Assembly (NCBI RefSeq): GCF_014698845.1
Contig: NZ_JACJTV010000022.1
Coordinates: forward strand, 1-64,000
Source of the DNA: Coleofasciculus sp. FACHB-1120
Lineage (GTDB): Bacteria; Cyanobacteriota; Cyanobacteriia; Cyanobacteriales; FACHB-T130
Reading direction: 5' to 3'
DNA length: 64,000 bases
The position numbers were made by a program, and so were the translations under genes. The notes below the pieces were generated by a model. That model made no database searches and was not told where the DNA came from. It was given only the letters and a program-made list of their open reading frames with translations. Below, in pieces: positions 1 to 9,027 of this stretch (position 1 is its first letter; every line of letters starts with the position of its first letter).

Positions 1-346
1 CATCTACTAAATATTTCAAGAAATGAGCAAAATCCTGACTGGTGCGTTGTTGAGTGACGTGGATATGTCGCCATCCAGCTAACGGTTGAAAGCAGGCCAA
101 CAGGTTACAGGTTCCTTCCCGTTTGTACTCATAGTCATAGCGCTCAGGCTTACCTGGCTCGGATGGGAGTGGGGTACGCACTTGACTAATCAACTGACAA
201 GGTCTCTCATCGATGCACACTTGAGGGTAATCAGGGTCGTAGGGTTTGCCATATAACTCCAATACATCTTCCATGCGCCACACAAAGTCGGCTCCCACTT
301 CCGGGATGCACCATTGCTCTTTTAGCCAAGGCTTGATTTCGTTTTT
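1..346 (-). CDS. IS630-family transposase, downstream frame (orfB), partial
   Basis: This frame carries the catalytic half of an IS630/Tc1-like transposase and runs off the window edge. Read in the -1 frame after the A-run at 342-348 it continues LKKNEIKPWLKEQWCIPE, typical of the DDE domain entry in this family. The first catalytic Asp is probably the one in VCIDERPCQL. No start codon is expected here, because the frame is reached by frameshifting from the gene at 322-762. The remaining DDE residues and the distal terminal repeat lie outside the window, so activity cannot be judged. Confidence 0.85.
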
Positions 347-762
347 TTAAGAGTGCGTCGCACTGTCTCGTCCGAGATCCTCTCGACCAGTTGGATTTCT
401 ACTAACCTTTGTGCTAACAGTTGCATTGTCCAACGCTGCTGACCTTCTGGCGCTGCACTACAAGCGGTTGCCACCAACAAAGCTTCCCCTTTACCATCCA
501 GCTTACGTCTCACCCCTGGACGAGGGCTTTCACGCAGCGCAAACTCTACTCCTCCTTCCACAAACTTCTGGCGTGTGCGGTGAACTGTCGATTCTCCTAC
601 ATGTAGCATTTGGGCAATTAGTTCATCAGGATGACCTTCATCGGCTAGCAGCAGGATATGTGCACGCTTAAATGTCCTACTTGATGTCTGACCTTTCTCA
701 ATCAAGCTCAACAACTGTTGGTGTTCTTCCTTCGTGAGATTAACAATGTACTTTTCGGCCAT
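322..762 (-). CDS. IS630-family transposase, upstream frame (orfA)
   Basis: This encodes a 146-residue N-terminal transposase part with helix-turn-helix DNA-binding regions (about residues 20-60 and 60-115), including the GESTVHRTRQKFVEGG helix. The ATG at 762 is preceded by an AGGAG ribosome site about seven bases upstream. Frame 0 stops at 322, shortly after the A7 run, and the catalytic half lies in the -1 frame, as in many two-ORF IS630 elements. The upstream IS end is probably near position 830, where TA dinucleotides (the family's target) occur, but the partner repeat is off-window, so this boundary is inferred. Confidence 0.88.
   Translation of the reverse strand: MAEKYIVNLTKEEHQQLLSLIEKGQTSSRTFKRAHILLLADEGHPDELIAQMLHVGESTVHRTRQKFVEGGVEFALRESPRPGVRRKLDGKGEALLVATACSAAPEGQQRWTMQLLAQRLVEIQLVERISDETVRRTLKKTKSSLG
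341..350 (-). other. Candidate -1 ribosomal frameshift site (A7)
   Basis: On the minus strand the sequence CTTAAAAAAACG gives Leu-Lys-Lys in frame 0. Stepping back one base on the A7 run gives AAC GAA ATC (Asn-Glu-Ile), which joins the two halves of the transposase exactly. This is the arrangement seen where IS630 elements use programmed -1 frameshifting. A simple inactivating deletion cannot be excluded from one copy. Confidence 0.65.
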
Positions 763-1008
763 TGATGCTCCTGGTTTTTCCCCAGTTTCTCAGGCAGGCG
801 TTTACCTGTCAAAATTTCTGTGGTGGTCTACTAGCGTGAAAGCGACAAGAAAAAGCAAAGATACATATTTTAACACTTTGTATTCTCATTTTATGTCTCC
901 ATTGGCTTTTCGCAAAATTCAATTCACATTCGCCTAAATAAATAGTTTTGATCCACTTTGTAGGGAAATCAAAATAAAATATTATTGGTTCTTATTAGGT
1001 TAGAGTAA

Positions 1009-1878
1009 TCAAAAGCCCGGTTGAGCCAAAGCAGCCGCGTGGTGAGCGAAATGATCGCCGATAAATGAGGCAATGAAATAGTAACTGTGATCGTAACCAG
1101 GTTGTGTGCGGAGAGTCAGGGGATGATTTACCTCTGCACAAGCTTGTGCAAAAACGTCGGGTTGTAATTGTTCGCCTAGAAACGGATCTGCATCTCCCTG
1201 ATCGATCAAAATGGGCAATCTTTCTGGAGCAGATTTAATTAAATGCATCGGATCGTAAGCTAGCCAGTCAGATTTATTGGTGCCTAAATAATTCTGAAAT
1301 GCTTTTTGTCCCCAGGGAATTAGGCTGGGGGTAACAATTGGAGAAAAGGCGGAGACACTTTTAAACATTCCGGGATTTTTCAGGGCGATCGCTAAGGCAC
1401 CATATCCGCCCATTGAATGTCCGAAAATGCCCCGATTTTCTGCCATGACGGGGAAATTTGCAGCGATCGCTTCCGGTAATTCTGAAACTACATAGTCATA
1501 CATCCGATAATGCTTTGCCCAAGGCATTTGCGTTGCATTGACATAGAATCCCGCACCCGTTCCCAAGTCCCAACTATCTTCTTCTCCAGGGAGATTACAG
1601 CCGCGCGGACTGGTATCAGGAGCAATCACAATGACACCGTATTGCGCTGCAAATTGCTGTGCGCCTGCCTTACTGATGAAATTTTGTTCCGTGCAGGTTA
1701 ATCCACTGAGCCAATAGAGTACTGGACAAGATTGTGATTCAGCTTGGGGAGGAAGATACACGCCAAAATTCATCTCGCAGTCGAGGACAGTGGAGTAATG
1801 GCGGTAGACAGATTGCCAACCCCCAAAACTCCGGTTGCGGCTGACTAAGGTGAGGTTTGTCGGGACGGGTTGGTTCAT
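1009..1878 (-). CDS. fghA: S-formylglutathione hydrolase
   Basis: This is a cytosolic esterase that hydrolyses S-formylglutathione to formate and glutathione, the second step of glutathione-dependent formaldehyde oxidation. The 289-residue length is normal. It is an alpha/beta hydrolase with nucleophile motif GHSMGG (Ser about 155), an acid in DQGDADPF (Asp about 231) and catalytic His in GYDHSYYF (about 264). It lies 145 bases downstream of the class III alcohol dehydrogenase on the same strand. The two genes form a pathway pair, probably one operon, although a structured repeat fills the gap and may uncouple their expression. Confidence 0.95.
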   Translation of the reverse strand: MNQPVPTNLTLVSRNRSFGGWQSVYRHYSTVLDCEMNFGVYLPPQAESQSCPVLYWLSGLTCTEQNFISKAGAQQFAAQYGVIVIAPDTSPRGCNLPGEEDSWDLGTGAGFYVNATQMPWAKHYRMYDYVVSELPEAIAANFPVMAENRGIFGHSMGGYGALAIALKNPGMFKSVSAFSPIVTPSLIPWGQKAFQNYLGTNKSDWLAYDPMHLIKSAPERLPILIDQGDADPFLGEQLQPDVFAQACAEVNHPLTLRTQPGYDHSYYFIASFIGDHFAHHAAALAQPGF

Positions 1879-1920
1879 GACTGATAATGCTGAATCATAC
1901 TAAGTTCTGCGCGATCGAGA

Positions 1921-1995
1921 AGAACCCCACCCCCAGCCCCTCCCCGCCTGCGGGGAGGGGAGACATAGCCGCAGGCTATGGCGGGGTGGGGTTCT
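1921..1995. repeat. Three-stem palindromic intergenic repeat
   Basis: An outer 12-bp inverted repeat (1921-1932 with 1984-1995, AGAACCCCACCC) encloses two internal hairpins. One is an 11-bp stem at 1937-1947/1950-1960 with a two-base loop, and the other is a 7-bp stem at 1964-1970/1974-1980 with a three-base loop. The fold would be clover-like. It sits between the frmA and fghA genes, so it could act as an attenuator or processing site, or simply be a mobile interspersed repeat. All pairings were read directly from the sequence. Confidence 0.85.
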
Positions 1996-2023
1996 CTTAA
2001 TTATGGGCAAGCCGGACATGATA

Positions 2024-3166
<1,143 letters not shown>

Positions 3167-3372
3167 CTATCATCCAGAATTTCGCCAGAGATAGCGAGAG
3201 CTGTAATTCTTACTTTAGCGATCGTCGTTGGTTTCGCGGGTGAAAGCGACCCAGAAGTTTTAAAAATACGTTTGTAAACACCCCCTCAATCCAAACATTG
3301 CTTGAATTAAGCCGACTTTCTTACTTGTGTCTTAGGATAGGCTTGCAAAATTCCTACTTTGGGTAAATAAGG

Positions 3373-4461
3373 ATGTGGCACAAAAAAAGTTTGTGGTGGA
3401 TCTTGGGAGGATTGGGAGGAAGTGCGATCGCTACCTTTGCTCTGCTCAATTTCTTCAGATGGCATCGTCTGCGTACCTATGAGAAGATTCCTGACTTGAG
3501 GGCTGTGCAATGGAATGGTAAAAACTTAGCCGGTACCGATTTTTCCCGCCAAATTTTCCGAGAGGCAGATTTATCGGAGGCAAATCTGCGACGGGCCAAC
3601 CTCCAATGGACAGACTTCTCTGGTGCGGCGACTCGCCTGATTGACACCGACCTGCGCCAAGCCAACTTAACCAATGCTTTACTCTCCGGTACTCAAGCTA
3701 CCAGAGCCAATTTCTCTGGAGCAATCCTGCGTCAGACAGACTTAAGCAACGCTAGCCTGAATGGTGCGCGTTTTAGAGGTGCAGATTTGCAGGGCGCGAT
3801 TCTGATTGGGGCAAAACTGGTAGGGGCTGACTTCAGCGAAGTGAAGCATGATCCGGCTTATCTCGATCGAGCGGATTTGACCGATACGGGGATTACAGGA
3901 TTTCGCGATACACGGCTTTGCAACGCCACCATGACAAATGGTGCAATTTCTAAACAGGGTTGCTTTTGGCCTTCCTACGATTTGAAGCAAGCAGCACAAG
4001 CTCAGGATTGGCGCTGGATGGATTCGGCAACCAGTTATCTATTTAAAGAGGCGGTGATTCCTGGGGATGCCAAGGCACTTGAGCAGACTGTAGACGAGAT
4101 TACACCCGAACAAATCCGGGAAATGCCTTGCAAACATCTCAAAACGCTAGATCAACTTTGGCGACAAGCCAGTGGCGATCGCTTTGGGTTCGGCATTCAG
4201 CGGCGAATTTGGGAAAGTTCTCCAGTGAATCGAGATTACACCAAGTTCGGAGAAGCTGTGGGATGGAAGCAAAACGGGACTTGGCTCAAATTTAATGATT
4301 TAACCGCTAAAGAGTCCGCTTCCAAGGGCAGTGTTCTCCCAATCGGTCATTTTCCCTGGCACTCTTGGCAAGTTCTGGAACCTACTAAGACCGAGCCTAC
4401 TCGCTTTCGCCGTGTGGGATTTGGGGAATGGATGGCACACTTGAAAGCTTGTAAAATTTGA
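3373..4461 (+). CDS. Membrane-anchored pentapeptide-repeat protein with C-terminal GUN4 domain
   Basis: This is a 362-residue fusion. Residues about 8-27 form a membrane segment ([18 protein letters not shown]). Residues about 45-165 are A(D/N)LXX pentapeptide repeats ([13 protein letters not shown] and similar), which fold as a right-handed beta-helix. The C-terminal part, about 200-362, matches the GUN4 domain pattern: [21 protein letters not shown], a [10 protein letters not shown] segment and a GHFPWHSW loop. GUN4 proteins bind porphyrins and stimulate magnesium chelatase, so this may be a membrane-tethered tetrapyrrole sensor. The domain order is seen; the tetrapyrrole role is inferred. 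A catalase remnant begins right at its stop codon. Confidence 0.85.
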   Translation: MWHKKSLWWILGGLGGSAIATFALLNFFRWHRLRTYEKIPDLRAVQWNGKNLAGTDFSRQIFREADLSEANLRRANLQWTDFSGAATRLIDTDLRQANLTNALLSGTQATRANFSGAILRQTDLSNASLNGARFRGADLQGAILIGAKLVGADFSEVKHDPAYLDRADLTDTGITGFRDTRLCNATMTNGAISKQGCFWPSYDLKQAAQAQDWRWMDSATSYLFKEAVIPGDAKALEQTVDEITPEQIREMPCKHLKTLDQLWRQASGDRFGFGIQRRIWESSPVNRDYTKFGEAVGWKQNGTWLKFNDLTAKESASKGSVLPIGHFPWHSWQVLEPTKTEPTRFRRVGFGEWMAHLKACKI

Positions 4462-4721
4462 CCAAGCTGCAATACACCAAAGCGAAGTTTCTCTCAGAAG
4501 TCGGCAAGCAGACAGAGGTGTTTTTGCAGTTCTCTATTGTCGCTGGCGAAAGAGGTGCCGCTGATGCCGAGCGCGATGTGCGCGGCTTTGCAGTAAAGTT
4601 CTATACCGGAGATATTAACAACAGTTCTATATTGATATTGTTAATCAGCCACAGCACTCTCTCGGCTTTATTTTTTCATGGCAGTTGCGACCCTCTTGCT
4701 GAGGATGACTTAAACGTATAG
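4458..4721 (+). pseudogene. Catalase fragment
   Basis: The stretch at about 4461-4607 encodes [33 protein letters not shown] and [10 protein letters not shown], which is the conserved early core of monofunctional haem catalases. The catalytic His and everything before it are missing. After FYT the frame loses similarity and stops at 4721, before the usual NNTP region. About 50 of roughly 480 residues remain, so this cannot be an active enzyme. The fragment abuts the stop codon of the preceding gene, suggesting a deletion or recombination joined them. Confidence 0.8.
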
Positions 4722-4740
4722 CAGCTTAGAATCTGTCCAA

Positions 4741-6456
4741 CTAAACCACCGCATTGAGATTAAGTGCTGATTGATTCACAATTTGCATCCCAATTTTAGT
4801 TTGTTCTAAACCACTTGCTGTTTCTACCGATCCCTGTTTCAAATTATTCATCACTTCTACGACTTGCTCAATCGCCAGAGCTTGCTGCTTAGCCGTGAGA
4901 GAAATTTGTTGACTGCGTAATACGACATCATTAATTGCTGTTATTGAGTCTTGTTGATTGTTTAAAACAACTTCCTCAATCGCTTGAATCACGCTGTTAT
5001 ATGCTTCCAAGACAACATCATTGATTGCTTGAGTAACATTTGTGGAAGACTCTAGAACAACATCATTAATTGCTTGAGATACTTTAGCGAAAGCCTCTGC
5101 TGTCTCTCTGGACATTTCAATCGTTTCATCGGCATCCTTCTTACCCCGTTCCGTCACTATAACTGTTAAATTTATTGATTTTTGAATATCAGAGATCAGC
5201 GTGTTTATCTTTTCTGCTGATTTTTTGCTTTGGTCGGCTAATTTACGAATTTCGCTAGCAATAACAGTAAAACCTTTACTGTTTTCTCCTGCTCGTACAG
5301 CCTCTACTGCGGCATTTAAAGCTAGCATATTTGTCTGATTAGATATTCCTGTAACTAAGGCGCTAATATTGCCAATCTGATTAGTTTGCTCGCTCAGACT
5401 CAAAATATGGTCTGCGATCGCAACAACTTTTTCTTTCAATTCTGACATTCCATTTACAGTTTTTATGACAGATTGATTGCCTGATGCAGCTAAGGATAGT
5501 ACCTGCCTTGAACCTGTTGCTGATGATTCTGCTAAAGCTAAGACTTGATTTGCACCTTTGGTTGATGATTCTGCTAAAGCTAAGACTTGATTTGCACCTT
5601 TGGTTGATGATTCTGCTAAGACTAATAGTTGTCTCGCACTTTCTAACGATGCTTCTGCTTGTTCTGATGCTTGCCGAGCTGATGCATTTAATTCATTCAT
5701 CGTGGCACAGGCTTGATTAACGGCAACAGCTTGGTTGCTTGCTATACGTTCTTGTTCTTCTACAGCAGTAGAAATTTCTGTAGAAGAACTAGCCAGCGCA
5801 CTAGTCACGTCATTAATCGGTCGGACAACCTTTTTAGAAATAAACCATAAAGTAAAACAAGCTAAACCTATTGCAGCAGCAGTGCCGCCTAAAGAAATAA
5901 AATTTGATATTTCTTCGGCTCGTTTAGCTTCTTCTTTCCTTTTATCCAGTAGTTCATTTTCTATGGCAATCATTTCGCCAATCTCGTCGCGAAGATTATC
6001 CATAACTTGCTTCCCTTTACCAGAAAGCACTAAGGCTCTTAATTCTGTTTCTTTACCTGCTTTCTTTAAGAAAATAGTTTCCGCTAATTCTGAAATTTTT
6101 TCTTGAGATAAATCTTCAATATTAGCCAAGTTTTCCAATTGCTTGGGGTTGTCTTGTACAAGTTTTTGTATTTCTTTGAAGTCTTTATTTATTATTTCAA
6201 GAGCTTTGTTATAAGGTTCTAAGAAAGTATCCCTCCCCGTAATAATGAAACCTCTTTGACCTGTTTCTGCATCAACTAGATTTTTTTCCAACCCCCCCAG
6301 TTTATCTTTAACTTCATAAGTGTGTGTTACCCAGTCTACTGCTTCTACCAGAGTATTTGTACTGATTTTAGAAGTAATACCTATACCAACCATCAGCGCC
6401 ATAACTGTTCCAAAGCCGACTTGGGTAACTTGACCGAGCTTAATTTTATTTTCCAT
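4741..6456 (-). CDS. Methyl-accepting chemotaxis-type receptor with CHASE3 sensor
   Basis: This is a 571-residue membrane receptor. It has TM1 (about 12-30), an extracytoplasmic CHASE3-type four-helix domain (about 35-185, with the signature [12 protein letters not shown]), TM2 (about 187-208) and a long cytoplasmic signalling coiled coil. The hairpin tip that contacts CheA/CheW is clear: [21 protein letters not shown] at about 371-391. In-register 14-residue repeats precede the tip and 15-16-residue QAINDVVL repeats (about 461-515) follow it, which lengthens both arms. No other chemotaxis genes are in the window. A role in phototaxis or gliding is possible but unproven. Confidence 0.92.
   Translation of the reverse strand: MENKIKLGQVTQVGFGTVMALMVGIGITSKISTNTLVEAVDWVTHTYEVKDKLGGLEKNLVDAETGQRGFIITGRDTFLEPYNKALEIINKDFKEIQKLVQDNPKQLENLANIEDLSQEKISELAETIFLKKAGKETELRALVLSGKGKQVMDNLRDEIGEMIAIENELLDKRKEEAKRAEEISNFISLGGTAAAIGLACFTLWFISKKVVRPINDVTSALASSSTEISTAVEEQERIASNQAVAVNQACATMNELNASARQASEQAEASLESARQLLVLAESSTKGANQVLALAESSTKGANQVLALAESSATGSRQVLSLAASGNQSVIKTVNGMSELKEKVVAIADHILSLSEQTNQIGNISALVTGISNQTNMLALNAAVEAVRAGENSKGFTVIASEIRKLADQSKKSAEKINTLISDIQKSINLTVIVTERGKKDADETIEMSRETAEAFAKVSQAINDVVLESSTNVTQAINDVVLEAYNSVIQAIEEVVLNNQQDSITAINDVVLRSQQISLTAKQQALAIEQVVEVMNNLKQGSVETASGLEQTKIGMQIVNQSALNLNAVV
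5461..5628 (-). repeat. Four 42-bp in-frame repeats in the chemoreceptor gene
   Basis: Four consecutive 14-codon units encode [14 protein letters not shown] and variants (receptor residues about 277-332). Two of them are nearly identical at DNA level. Fourteen residues equals two coiled-coil heptads, so gain or loss of units keeps the helix register. The near identity suggests recent duplication by slippage. Confidence 0.85.
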
Positions 6457-6843
6457 ATCTAGCTATCTCAATTTATTGATTACTGATATATTAACAATCA
6501 GTAAGTTATTGACAACAACCGCAAAACTACGGTGTCCCCTAGTTTATCCATATAAATCATTAAGAATTTTTATTAAGCAATATTTTTTTAAATAAATAGA
6601 ATTGTGCCCTATCGAGCTGAGATTAGGTTGTTTAAACTCAAGCAAACAAACCCCAGCAAAATTTATCTGTCTTACACTAAACGAAATAAAAAATTTAACA
6701 ATTACTAAGCAAAAAAGCGAATCAGTGAAATATTTATGTAGTTAATTGATAGGCTGACAACTTGAGATAGAAAAGACTGTTCGTAAATAGATATGAAGGG
6801 AAGATATAGCAGGAGATATAATAACCGATACAAGATGTAACAA
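6457..6843. other. Intergenic region upstream of the chemoreceptor
   Basis: This AT-rich stretch presumably holds the promoter of the minus-strand chemoreceptor and the degraded edge of the IS5-type remnant that follows. I see no convincing gene, RNA or strong hairpin in it. Confidence 0.5.
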
Positions 6844-7156
6844 ATGAGTCAACTCTTTTACAACAGTGACGTTAACAACGAGGAATGGTAACGGATTGAA
6901 CCTTTGTTGCTCCGTGCCAAGCCTTTTTGTAAACACTGAAAGGTTAACTTACAAGAGATTTTGAATGTTATTGTCTACCGAGCGGATAATGCGATTAAAT
7001 GGCGCAATTTACCCCGCGATTTTCCAGCGTGGCAAATAGTCTATGGCTACTATCGCTTATGTAAAATTGGACATCTGGGAGCTTTCTCAATACAGCCCTG
7101 GCGCAGCAAGTACGAGTCATCAAGGGACGGCAGGGTCAACCCAGTTTAGCTATAAT
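6844..7156 (+). pseudogene. IS5-family transposase remnant
   Basis: From the ATG at 6844 the translation MSQLFYNSDVNNEEW, IEPLLLRAKPF and AIKWRNLPRDFPAWQIVYGYY matches the N-terminal part of IS5-type (DUF4096) transposases. In-frame stops lie at 6889 (TAA) and 6937 (TGA). Similarity then changes frame after about 7100, where VRVIKGRQGQPSLAII resembles the stretch just before the first catalytic Asp. The element ends abruptly near 7156, where a toxin-antitoxin-type gene remnant begins. It is dead, with no visible ends or target duplication. Confidence 0.82.
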
Positions 7157-7245
7157 TATCCATCTAAGAGCCTCTGTCAGACTCTGACGCAGGAAAGAGC
7201 CTGTTCTAGGGTAGAGATACGCTATTATTCGCATGACGGCGATCG
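7157..7245 (-). pseudogene. DUF6888 gene remnant (N-terminal fragment)
   Basis: About 80 bp align without gaps to the start of the intact DUF6888 gene at 8398 and its upstream bases. Shared text includes CAGGCTCTT and GCGTAT on the minus strand. Translated, it reads STLEQALSCVRV with an in-frame stop where the intact copy has PTAEQALACVRV. The fragment is cut off by the IS5-type remnant. This shows that the locus once carried a second copy of the DUF6888 module. Confidence 0.75.
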
Positions 7246-7265
7246 CCAGTTATTCCGTTGATAGA

Positions 7266-7604
7266 CTAATCCCCGCTAATCTCCACTAACATCTCGCCTG
7301 TTCGCAAAAGCTCTAAAGCTTCAGGTAATGTTGCACTCAAAATCTCTTGCAATCGCGTATTAGATGTATTGCCACACGTCAACCAGATAATTTGTGGCGG
7401 TACCCCGTAGCGATCGACCAAATCAACAAAATCTCTGTCCTTGGTCATAACGATCGCTCCTTGCGCTTTTGCTGCTTCAAAAATCTCATAATCTTCAGCA
7501 TCTCTCAGACCAATATCGCGCAAGGCTACTGCTGTCACCCCAAATGTATTCGCGATCCAGGGTGCAATTCCAGGCGACAGTTGTGCATCTACCCAAATCG
7601 TCAT
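7266..7604 (-). CDS. DUF5615 PIN-like protein (probable toxin)
   Basis: This 112-residue protein has the PIN-like layout of the DUF5615 family: an N-terminal acidic strand (IWVDAQLSPGIAPWI), then AEDYEIFEAAK, and the core VMTKDRDFVDLV with Asp residues suited to metal binding. Its ATG overlaps the stop of the upstream DUF433 gene (ATGA), giving translational coupling. DUF433-DUF5615 pairs are regarded as type II toxin-antitoxin-like modules in which the PIN-like member is the putative RNase. Toxicity is inferred from the family and gene order. Confidence 0.88.
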   Translation of the reverse strand: MTIWVDAQLSPGIAPWIANTFGVTAVALRDIGLRDAEDYEIFEAAKAQGAIVMTKDRDFVDLVDRYGVPPQIIWLTCGNTSNTRLQEILSATLPEALELLRTGEMLVEISGD

Positions 7605-7825
7605 GCCACCAGAACTGGATGATCGACTTTACGCGCCGCGTAGGTGAGTGCTGCTTTCAGATCCTCCATTTCCAGATCGGGCATTTCCTCCAATATTTCT
7701 TCGGCACTTAAACCAGCCGCAAACAAGTCCAGCACATCTGATACCCGAATTCTCATACCCCGAATGCAGGGACGACCTCCACACTGCTTTGGATTAACTG
7801 TAATTCTCTCAAGCAAATTTGGCAT
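7601..7825 (-). CDS. DUF433 antitoxin-like protein
   Basis: This 74-residue DUF433 protein has the hallmark VNPKQCGGRPCIRGMRIRVSDVLDL followed by a helix-turn-helix-like LSAEEILEEMPDLEMEDLKAAL. It probably binds DNA and the co-encoded DUF5615 protein and neutralises it. It is the first gene of the pair, as expected for an antitoxin, and overlaps the second by four bases. It sits between remnants of another antitoxin and another DUF6888 gene, suggesting that this pair was inserted into, or replaced part of, an older module. Confidence 0.88.
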   Translation of the reverse strand: MPNLLERITVNPKQCGGRPCIRGMRIRVSDVLDLFAAGLSAEEILEEMPDLEMEDLKAALTYAARKVDHPVLVA

Positions 7826-7928
7826 TCGATTTTGCTCCGAAATAAATCCTTATCTCAGTGTGGATCGAGTTTACCTAAGTTGCAAATTCAAAAAATCTGA
7901 AGATGCGATCGCTCATTTCTGCTTCAAA

Positions 7929-8025
7929 CTAACTGTCCTCTAACTGGTTTGTGCGTTCTTTTCGCCTGGTCAAGGACTCAATAAAATCAAAATATTCAAT
8001 TTTAAAGCAAGTGTTAAAAAGCTTC
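7929..8025 (-). pseudogene. Antitoxin-like gene remnant
   Basis: On the minus strand the frame ending at 7929 reads EYFDFIESLTRRKERTNQLEDS and stops. It resembles EVLNFVEFLTWQEERSNQL in the intact antitoxin-like gene at 8577-8852, and the DNA is also similar (compare 7938-7975 with 8732-8770). No start or full N-terminus remains. It begins immediately after the DUF6887 stop codon. I read it as the relic of a second copy of the antitoxin. Confidence 0.65.
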
Positions 8026-8220
8026 TCAACTGCTACCCAGTTTTCCCTTTAGGATCTCTTCCATTTCCCTCAAATCTTCTTCCGTCTTAGGAAATCGATA
8101 TTTTTGGCTATTAGGATTCCTGCGTTTAATCAGAGCCTCAATTGCTTCATCATCCTCTCGGTGAGCCAAAACATAGGCTCTCAGTTCTTGACGGGTCATT
8201 TTGCTAAAGTCAGGCTTCAT
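8026..8220 (-). CDS. DUF6887 family protein
   Basis: This small acidic/basic protein of 64 residues begins MKPDFSKMTRQELRAYVLAHRED, the conserved DUF6887 start. Two tandem ATGs (8223 and 8220) lie within the end of the DUF6888 gene, and the second fits the family start. The overlap of about a dozen bases implies translational coupling. The DUF6888/DUF6887 pair is common in cyanobacteria, and its size and setting among toxin-antitoxin genes suggest such a role. I know of no proven function. Confidence 0.75.
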   Translation of the reverse strand: MKPDFSKMTRQELRAYVLAHREDDEAIEALIKRRNPNSQKYRFPKTEEDLREMEEILKGKLGSS

Positions 8221-8398
8221 CATTAAAGCTCCATTGACCATCGGAAAAAATTAGAATTTCCAAACTCTCAGTTACACCAGCAAGGATAAACACTATCTTG
8301 GTGTTCTGGTTATACCGAAATACATGAATAGGCTGATATCCATTTGAGAGCATCTGGCATACTCTGACACAGGCAAGAGCCTGTTCTGCGGTAGGCAT
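8210..8398 (-). CDS. DUF6888 family protein
   Basis: This 62-residue protein begins MPTAEQALACVRVCQMLSNGYQPIHVFRY and has a central TKIVFILAG strand, typical of the DUF6888 family as I recall it. It is followed by, and overlaps, a DUF6887 gene. Upstream on the same strand lie a broken PIN-domain frame and an antitoxin-like gene. A truncated second copy of this gene is at 7157-7245. The family has no established function; the pairing and the neighbourhood hint at a toxin-antitoxin-like module. Confidence 0.75.
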   Translation of the reverse strand: MPTAEQALACVRVCQMLSNGYQPIHVFRYNQNTKIVFILAGVTESLEILIFSDGQWSFNDEA

Positions 8399-8419
8399 AC
8401 GCTGTTATTCACATGATAG

Positions 8420-8580
8420 CGAGTATCACCATACCGTAAAAGATGTACTTTACTGGCTTGAATTGACTGAATAATCATCCTACAGACATCGCGCGATCGC
8501 ACTCAAGCCGCCAGAGAGTCAAAGTTGCGATCGCTAAGCTGCAAGAGGACATTTGTATCTACGAGATAGATCGAAGTTAT
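8420..8580 (-). pseudogene. PIN-domain toxin remnant
   Basis: Immediately after the antitoxin-like gene, the minus strand reads IYLVDTNVLLQLSDRNFDSLAA and then hits TGA at 8503-8505. VDTNVLL is the classic first PIN strand with its metal-binding Asp. Further in the same frame, VCRMIIQSIQASKVHLL resembles the next PIN helix and strand, after which the sequence merges into the start of the DUF6888 gene. No usual start codon is present. The toxin of this pair is therefore lost while its antitoxin frame is still open. Confidence 0.7.
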
Positions 8581-8852
8581 GGATGCTCCTCGTAAATATC
8601 TGCATGACTGACCGCACAATCGGATAATAAGGGTACATTCGTTCCAATAATTTTCGCTAGTTCCTCAGATAGCTGGTCTGCAATATCTTCAAAGATGGAC
8701 TCATCAATTTCTGCTGTAGACTCACCGATATCTAACTGATTTGAGCGTTCTTCCTGCCAGGTCAAGAATTCGACAAAATTTAGCACCTCATGTAACTTAG
8801 GTTGAGGCAGATGATGTAATTTTCTAACAACGTTGTCAATTAAAGGTTCCAT
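8577..8852 (-). CDS. Antitoxin-like protein (VapB/DUF2281 type)
   Basis: This 91-residue protein starts MEPLIDNVVRKLHHLPQPKLHEVLNFVEFL, the pattern of DUF2281-like antitoxins in which a short amphipathic N-terminus precedes the LPxxKxxEVLxFVEFL helix. The acidic C-terminal half would be the toxin-binding part. It directly precedes a broken PIN-domain frame on the same strand, so it was probably the antitoxin of a VapBC-type pair and is now orphaned. Whether it now serves another toxin is unknown. Confidence 0.7.
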   Translation of the reverse strand: MEPLIDNVVRKLHHLPQPKLHEVLNFVEFLTWQEERSNQLDIGESTAEIDESIFEDIADQLSEELAKIIGTNVPLLSDCAVSHADIYEEHP

Positions 8853-9027
8853 AGCCTACTGGAACTGGTAATCGAACTTCTCTTAGGCTACGAAATTCGC
8901 CGACTCGCCGACAGGTAAAAATAGCCAAAGTATCGCTAGTTCTGCCGTCGATACCGAGACAACTTTGAGATATAGCTGTTGAGCGATCGGATTGTTTCTG
9001 TTGTAGCTCTAGGATAAACTGAGTTGA
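8836..9027 (-). pseudogene. Short open frame without start codon, possible gene relic
   Basis: A 63-codon open frame on the minus strand contains SCLGIDGRTSDTLAIFTCRR and EFRSLREVRLPVPVGYG. It has protein-like composition but no ATG, GTG or usable TTG near its beginning, and its upstream stop is at 9028-9030. Its end overlaps the start of the antitoxin-like gene. It may be the C-terminal relic of a lost gene; I do not recognise the family. The rest of 8853-9156 shows nothing else. Confidence 0.35.

Noticed and set aside
734-937. A plus-strand open frame over the IS630 left end
   Set aside because: It is antisense to the transposase start and covers the probable terminal repeat; not protein-like.
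4622-4721. Continuation of the catalase frame considered as a functional small protein
   Set aside because: Similarity to catalase stops after FYT and the remaining residues look like random translation.
5461-5628. Possible CRISPR-like array at the 42-bp repeats
   Set aside because: Units are contiguous with no spacers and in frame within the chemoreceptor gene.
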